From positions 1 through 38,098 of the forward strand of contig JAAMPI010000431.1 of assembly GCA_013054445.1 (NCBI GenBank): a stretch of 38,098 nt of DNA. The letters run 5' to 3'. The translations under genes were made by a program, and so were the position numbers. The stretch's first letter is position 1, and the number at the start of each line of letters is the position of its first letter. The notes beneath the pieces are model-generated. The model was not told where the DNA came from and made no database searches. It saw nothing but the letters and a program-made list of their open reading frames with translations. Below, in pieces: positions 33,344 to 38,098 of this stretch. The stretch comes from Cudoniella acicularis. Taxonomy: Eukaryota; Ascomycota; Leotiomycetes; Helotiales; Helotiaceae.

Positions 33344-34680
33344 GATACACTGAAGAAAGTAATAAAATTTCGAACCAGAGAAGGGGAAGAATTTGAGCGT
33401 CTACTCAAGTAGAGAATCAAAGAGCGAAAGACTTTATTTATATCTAGTCCAAAAGTGCCACAAATACTGAGAAAATCGTAGGATAAACCCGGAACTACAG
33501 AACTTAACTAGTCACAAGATGTATTTTACAGTTTGTAGCAACTCTCATGATGCTATTCTTCAAGTTTGACATGAAGATGATAAAATAGGAGTAACAAAAG
33601 GATTGTGGGCGTCTGTGTCTAGTCTTGCGAACACACCCAGCCTCACACTGAAAGCTATAGCATTGAGTTGTGAAGTTGGCAGATGATCAAGAATCAAGGC
33701 AGAAATCCAACGTCTTACTAAGAAGTAAGTCTGTACGTATAATCTCTTGGCGAAAAAAATGATTGTGTTGGGAGACTAGTACCGTGATCTGGACGTGAAA
33801 CAACACTTTGTTGTATCATTCCCTTCATTCCCCTTACATCGGTAGAAGCCTATGAGATCGAATCCATAGTCAATCCCGAATCCTGAGAATATCACCAGAA
33901 TGATTACCTGTCACTAAGAATCCTTTCCAATTTCCCTAATGTCCGTTATTTCACCCAGCTAATTCGTATATAGCTAGTATTTAAGGACCTCCCGGTACAT
34001 GTCAAGAGCATATAACAACCTCAATTCCTGAAGGAATTAACACAGCCTTGTCTGACTTTGAAAAGGTCCAGAAACAAGGAATACACATTGTTTAAAGGTC
34101 TTGGCGTAGCGGAATGGAAAACCAAACATTTAGCGGCCCGGGTTGGAGCTCAACTTCGTAAAAGCGTAGACCAAAGGAAGACTTACCAGCGAGTAAGTTA
34201 TGGACTGCGGCCATTCTTACATCCTTCAATCTGCAGTAATGTTAGAGTTTCGACTTAAATACCCGTGTTGAACACAGCCCGAAGACTTTGACCAATGGAA
34301 ACCAGTGAAGCAACCAACACCAACACCAACAATACTAAAAAGACACGTGCCAAATATTTCCTCACAAATCCGCCAATGCTATGTGGTCATGGCTGAATTA
34401 TATATAGGTGCAACAGATCAAACTGCGGCGACCCAAAGGCTAGACTTCCCTTTGGTAGATTCTTACCCCTTATAGGTGAGCGAGGAACAAGGGGGGCTGG
34501 CCCCACTACTGAAGTGGGGGTTTTAAATACACACTAGCGCCTTTGCTCCTTCCACGCCAGCACCACACTCATTCTTCGCTTGATCGCTTTCTGCGTAAGC
34601 AACAATTCTTCAACCACCGCCGGCACCAAACTCCTTAGCTGGTACTATAACTCTGCAGCATTCATTGTTGAATATTGAAC
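33344..34680. other. Intergenic stretch upstream of the F-box gene
   Basis: No gene can be supported in these 1.3 kb. A 66-codon frame at 34058-34258 has no recognisable domain and no convincing splice partners. The left part should hold the promoter of the broken secreted-protein gene, and the right part the promoter of the F-box gene, including a short hairpin listed separately. Confidence 0.45.
34501..34530. promoter_or_regulatory. Inverted repeat and TATA-like box upstream of the F-box gene
   Basis: CCCCACT (34501-34507) and AGTGGGG (34513-34519) form a perfect 7-bp inverted repeat with a 5-base loop, directly followed by TTTTAAATAC. It lies about 150 bp before the F-box start codon, so it may be a core promoter with an adjacent protein-binding site. 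Confidence 0.3.
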
Positions 34681-36047
34681 ATGGTAGGACTTTCAACACT
34701 GCCCGATGACCTCATTTTGCTCGTTTTGTCATACATCCCCAACGATACTCTCCTCTCTCTTACAACCGTGTCAAGAGCCCTCCATCGCTGTTTAGCTTCT
34801 CAGCTCTACCGATACGTTTATCTGTGGGAAAGCCATGAGCGTCATGCAGCGAATCATCGGCCACCCAACGTTCCGGACTGGAGGAGTAGATATCAGCACT
34901 TGGGCAAGCCACCTTCTTATGCTACACGCATATTTGACTCGTCCCTCTTTCTCCGCACCATCACCAAGTCTGAACAGTTGCGTTCCTATGTCTTTGGTGC
35001 GTCCATTACTTGTCAGCCCGATCAAGAGGAGGCCGTCTTTCCGATGATCCAGCTTCTGCGACCCTCGCTTTCATATCTCCATCTAAAGTGCACGCTTGGC
35101 ACACTTCACCAGAACAGAGCATTTCTCTCTGCTGCCAGTTGCTTGGAAGTTGAGATCCCAGAAAAAGCGAAATCGATACCCAAACTGGAGATCTTCAGAA
35201 CAGCGCGTACAAAGAGGATAGCCATTCGTATTTCGACCTTCCCAACATCAAGCTACTCGGTCTATCTGGCGTTCGGAATTGGAATCTCTTTACACAGGAC
35301 AGCGCTGAGAAATCAAGTACCTCAAGCATTACATCCTTGTGCCTCACCAGCACGGTTCCAGCAGATCAAGGTTTGGCGAAGCTTCTGTCATGGCCAAAAG
35401 CTCTGAAATCTCTTCGTTACGAGCTCCAACTTTCCGAAATTTCCCATGGTTTCTTCGACCTTGTGCTTTCGAATGCAACTGCACTATCATCAAAAGAATT
35501 CGGCGTCGCCCTTCGATCGCAAGAACGCAACCTTGAAGAGTTGTTCATCTACGGTGCTTTCGAAGGTGATCGAAGCGGGTTCGAGCCAACCGAAACCATC
35601 GACCTTCATTTATTCACCAACCTGAAATATGTTGGGCTCCCACTTACGTTCCTGTTCATCTCCCAGGCAGAAGCGACTAGTCGTGGTATCTCCGTTTCCA
35701 CCACGGCAATATCGAAGATTCTTGCGCCCACTTTTGAAGAGCTGCAAATCGAGATACCTCATGAATATCACTGGTCGAGCTACTTCTCACTCGACCCTGA
35801 TGACGATGACGTAGAGCTTCATCCGGGGGAGTTGAGCGCCTTCATTTACGAAATTGTGAAGAATAAGGCGACGCGATTCACAGGACTACGGTCAATCGTA
35901 TTTTGGCAACCGGGCCCTGGGATGAATCCGGAAACCTATACTTTAGAAGGCGAGGAAGGCTGTGGGGAGGTAGTTGAAACTTGCAAAGCGGCCAATGTCC
36001 ACATTTTTTGGGATGAAAACCATGCGCCGCCGTTATTTGGTTCATAG
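34681..36047 (+). CDS. F-box protein (one frame break)
   Basis: The start ATG at 34681 opens a product with an F-box at residues about 5-45 (LPDDLILLVLSYIPNDTLLSL), the module that binds Skp1 in SCF ubiquitin ligases. The remainder has irregular leucine-rich segments (LRPSLSYLHLKC, LPNIKLLGLSGV, LSWPKALKSLRYELQL) that may recognise the substrate. Coding switches frame at residue about 161: the first frame is convincing to CLEVEIPEK, and the second from SEIDTQTG through YFDLPNIKLLGLSG to the stop at 36047. One extra A in the A5 run 35162-35166 joins them exactly, giving 455 aa. No intron explains the shift. The substrate is unknown. Either a base-calling error or a recent inactivating deletion is possible. 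Confidence 0.82.
35161..35167 (+). other. Frame break in the F-box gene at an A5 run
   Basis: In-frame coding before this point and the coding in the next frame after it meet at GAAAAAG. The second frame is closed by TGA at 35151 just upstream, so the switch must occur within a few codons of this run. The situation matches the frame break in the giant gene. Confidence 0.7.
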
Positions 36048-36556
36048 CAGCAAAATATGAGGTGGTGCGACCTGGGTCGCAATTGCAAATATTGTCTCTT
36101 GCACTTTTGGGGCCTTTTCACTTGGGTAGAGCAGACTTGAGCAGTTCACAGCGCAGACCTTTGATTCAGGACATAACTGCTCTCTAATACTCTCAGAAGC
36201 GATATAGGGACTCGGACAATCTTGTTGATTTCATACTATTCCACATCTTTGTGATTGCGGCGTACTCGATGGTCGCCGGGGTCATCGCATCCGCTTCGCG
36301 TTAGAGGATACGAATTGCAGTAGTTCCTTTACGCTTGTTCTGATTGCTTGCTACTTCGCTTTGTTTAGGAGAACCGAATGCGATTGTCTCTAAAGTTCCT
36401 CCGCTTGCGCCGGGGCGGGACAAATTGGTCGTCGCGGATTTCCGTGAATAGCTTCATTTCGAACCCCCATTTGTCAGCTCAGAAAAGCATAAAGTTATCT
36501 CAAGTCACTGTTTTCCTCGCAACTCCTCATCAAATCATCAGAGTTTCTTTCTCAAC
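36048..36556. other. Intergenic stretch between the F-box and NmrA-like genes
   Basis: About 500 bp without a supportable gene; it should include the F-box 3' untranslated region and the promoter and leader of the NmrA-like gene. An open frame at 36378-36626 overlaps the NmrA start in another frame and has no domain. Confidence 0.5.
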
Positions 36557-37498
36557 ATGCCCAAAACCTTCGCCGTCTTCGGCGTCACCGGCCACCAAGG
36601 CGGTTCAATCATCAACTACGTCCTGAACGACCCCTCACTCTCCCAAAAATACACGATCCGTGCCATCACCCGCAATATCAGTTCCGAGAAAGCAAAACGA
36701 CTCAAAAAGAAAGTCGAAGTTATTCAGGATGATACGCTCGACCAAGCCTCCCTCGAGGTGGCATTGACTGACACCCATATTGTATGCGCCATGATAATAG
36801 TATCCGGTTTCGGCCCCGACGGATTCGAGGTCGAATTCAACAACGCCAAAACCATTGCTGATATCGCCGTCGAGAAAGGCGTCTCATACTTCATCTTTAG
36901 CCGTCTCCCATCAGTCAGTAAGATGTCTAGCGGCCAACATACCAAAGTCATCCCTTTTAACGCTAAGGCCAAAGCTGAGAAATATATCCATGGCTTATCT
37001 ATCAAAAGCGATTTCTTTGCTGGAGGTTTCTTCATACAGAATTGGTATATTCAGCCCTTTTTTGCGCCGTAGCCAGCTGTAGACGGGACTTGGGTTCTGA
37101 CCCGCCCTATCTCTTCCGAGACCGGATTCCCCTATATCGACATTGATGGGGATACGGGCAAATTCGTCGGCGCTATTCTTACTGAGCTAGACAAATACGA
37201 AAGCAAGACGTTCTGTACTGCTGAGAGAATATACACCCTGGAGGAGATCGCTGCCATTCTTTCGAGGACGACGGGTAAGACTGTCGTGTACAAACAGATC
37301 TCACTTGAGGAGTTCAAGAACAACCTCTCTTTGCCGCCATTTCTGGCTGAACTCTTCATTAATGGGCTTGTTTGTCAGGAACAGTATGGTTATTTTGGCC
37401 CGGATTCAAGAGAGTTGGTTGCGTGGGCTCAGGCAAATGCGCAGGGTAGGCTGACCACTTTGGAATATCTCATTGCGCATCCTCTTCAACTTGTATAG
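36557..37498 (+). pseudogene. NmrA-like NAD(P)-binding protein with in-frame stop
   Basis: A single-exon frame of 314 codons is NmrA-like from end to end but has TAG at codon 172 (37070-37072). The N-terminus carries the Rossmann motif G9-V-T-G12-H-Q-G15 (VFGVTGHQGGSI). The region GGFFIQNWYIQPFFAP before the stop and DGTWVLTRP...PYIDIDGDTGKFVGAIL after it are standard for the family, whose members bind NADP(H) or NAD(H) and act as redox sensors or atypical reductases. Total length (313 aa) is normal for the family. The stop could come from CAG by a C-to-T change in a CpA context, which fits RIP-type or simple nonsense mutation. The only nearby intron solution would be 28 nt, too short. A truncated 171-aa product would keep most of the nucleotide-binding part only. 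Confidence 0.85.
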
Positions 37499-38098
37499 AG
37501 TCACATCTCAAAGCATAGCACAATTTCGCCCATTCTACTCGAAATTTCATTTTGTCTCTTTGCATCCTTCATAACCTGATTTCCTGATGCGATAAGTCCA
37601 TAGTGAACTTCTCGTACACGACCGCCTGTACTGTATCTCAAAGGCGTGAATTTAAAGAGGCATGATTCGCAACTGTCACTGCCATCATGTTCATCCTCTG
37701 CTTTGAATAGAATATCCTTTAGCGATTCGGGCGAGGCATAGGCTTTCTTCAGGATGGGGTATTTTCTTGTCAGCTCATTAATGTGTATTTGGGACTGGCA
37801 GTGTACTAAATGATTAGATTAGATTAGATAAGTCACTGGTAATCTAATCTAATCACCTGATTAGTGATTAAAATAGATTAGTATTCTGATTATTAGGTCA
37901 CGTGACTACATTTTTAGAGGGGGCGATGCGAGGTCCAATTAAGGTTAGAGTTCGCAGGCACTAAGTAAGCGATACTGTTCTATTAGCTTGAAAAAGCTTC
38001 TAGAAGGGTGAGGCAGCAGGTAGAGCTGTTAGCTAGTCGCGGTAGGTATCAGGTAAGCTTACTAAGAGAGCCTAAACCTCCTTAAAACTCCTCGATAT
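37499..38098. repeat. Right-end repeat-like segment
   Basis: No gene is visible. The segment has a long perfect inverted repeat (listed separately) followed by further ATTAG-type units, then GGTCACGTGACTAC at about 37896-37909 and GC-richer sequence to the window edge. TCACGTGACTA also occurs in the repeat tract near 31876, suggesting that the two places share an element family, cut off here by the window end. Confidence 0.35.
37811..37855. repeat. Perfect 16-bp inverted repeat with 13-base loop
   Basis: TGATTAGATTAGATTA (37811-37826) and its exact reverse complement (37840-37855) flank 13 bases. Each arm is itself a short tandem of GATTA units. It could fold as a hairpin, mark the end of a small transposable element or be a binding site; nothing in the sequence decides between these. 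Confidence 0.75.

Noticed and set aside
37044..37072. An intron removing the TAG in the NmrA-like gene
   Set aside because: The only GT..AG pair near the stop gives a 28-nt intron, too short for fungal splicing; a longer one would remove conserved residues (FFIQN).

Overview
The window reads as nuclear DNA of a filamentous ascomycete (Pezizomycotina). The main reasons are spliceosomal introns of about 47-68 nt with GT..AG ends and CTAAC/CTGAC-like branch sites, a HET-domain gene, a Clr5-ankyrin gene, a Zn2Cys6 regulator, an F-box gene and a giant DUF6606/DUF3638/DUF3645 gene. Very AT-rich tracts between gene islands look like old RIP (repeat-induced point mutation) damage. I cannot fix the class or species from sequence alone.

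Layout, left to right. 0.67-2.65 kb: HET-domain gene (minus). 3.49-3.78 kb: small secreted protein whose signal peptide only appears after removing an intron placed two codons into the gene. 3.8-7.7 kb: gene-poor, with one possible gene relic near 4.8 kb. 7.7-11.4 kb: four-exon Clr5-ankyrin gene with about 22 ankyrin repeats and a short run of ambiguous bases near its 3' end. 11.6-12.4 kb: decayed pogo/Fot1-like transposase. 12.5-16.3 kb: Zn2Cys6 transcription factor (minus) head to head with a four-exon O-methyltransferase (plus); a near-perfect repeated GC palindrome lies in their shared upstream region. 16.3-19.3 kb: gene-poor, repeat-like and partly AT-rich.

19.3-31.3 kb is the most interesting part. 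A 603-aa uncharacterised protein (minus) with an R-x4-H motif resembling HEPN ribonucleases is divergently arranged with a roughly 3,120-aa DUF6606/DUF3638/DUF3645 protein (plus). The giant has a Walker A loop (NMGKGKTS) and helicase-like acidic motifs, and spans six exons if one reading-frame break is counted as a base missing from an A-run. The two upstream regions share 475 bp. A functional pair is my inference.

The right end (31.3-38.1 kb) has an AT-rich repeat tract abutting a broken secreted-protein gene, an F-box gene with a one-base frame break in an A-run, an NmrA-like gene with an in-frame TAG, and a perfect 16-bp inverted repeat. HET, Clr5-ankyrin, giant NTPase, relics and AT-rich blocks together suggest a fast-evolving accessory region. 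The methyltransferase and its neighbouring regulator may be a small secondary-metabolism unit. Exon boundaries were inferred by reading splice sites and checking phase; none has transcript support here.
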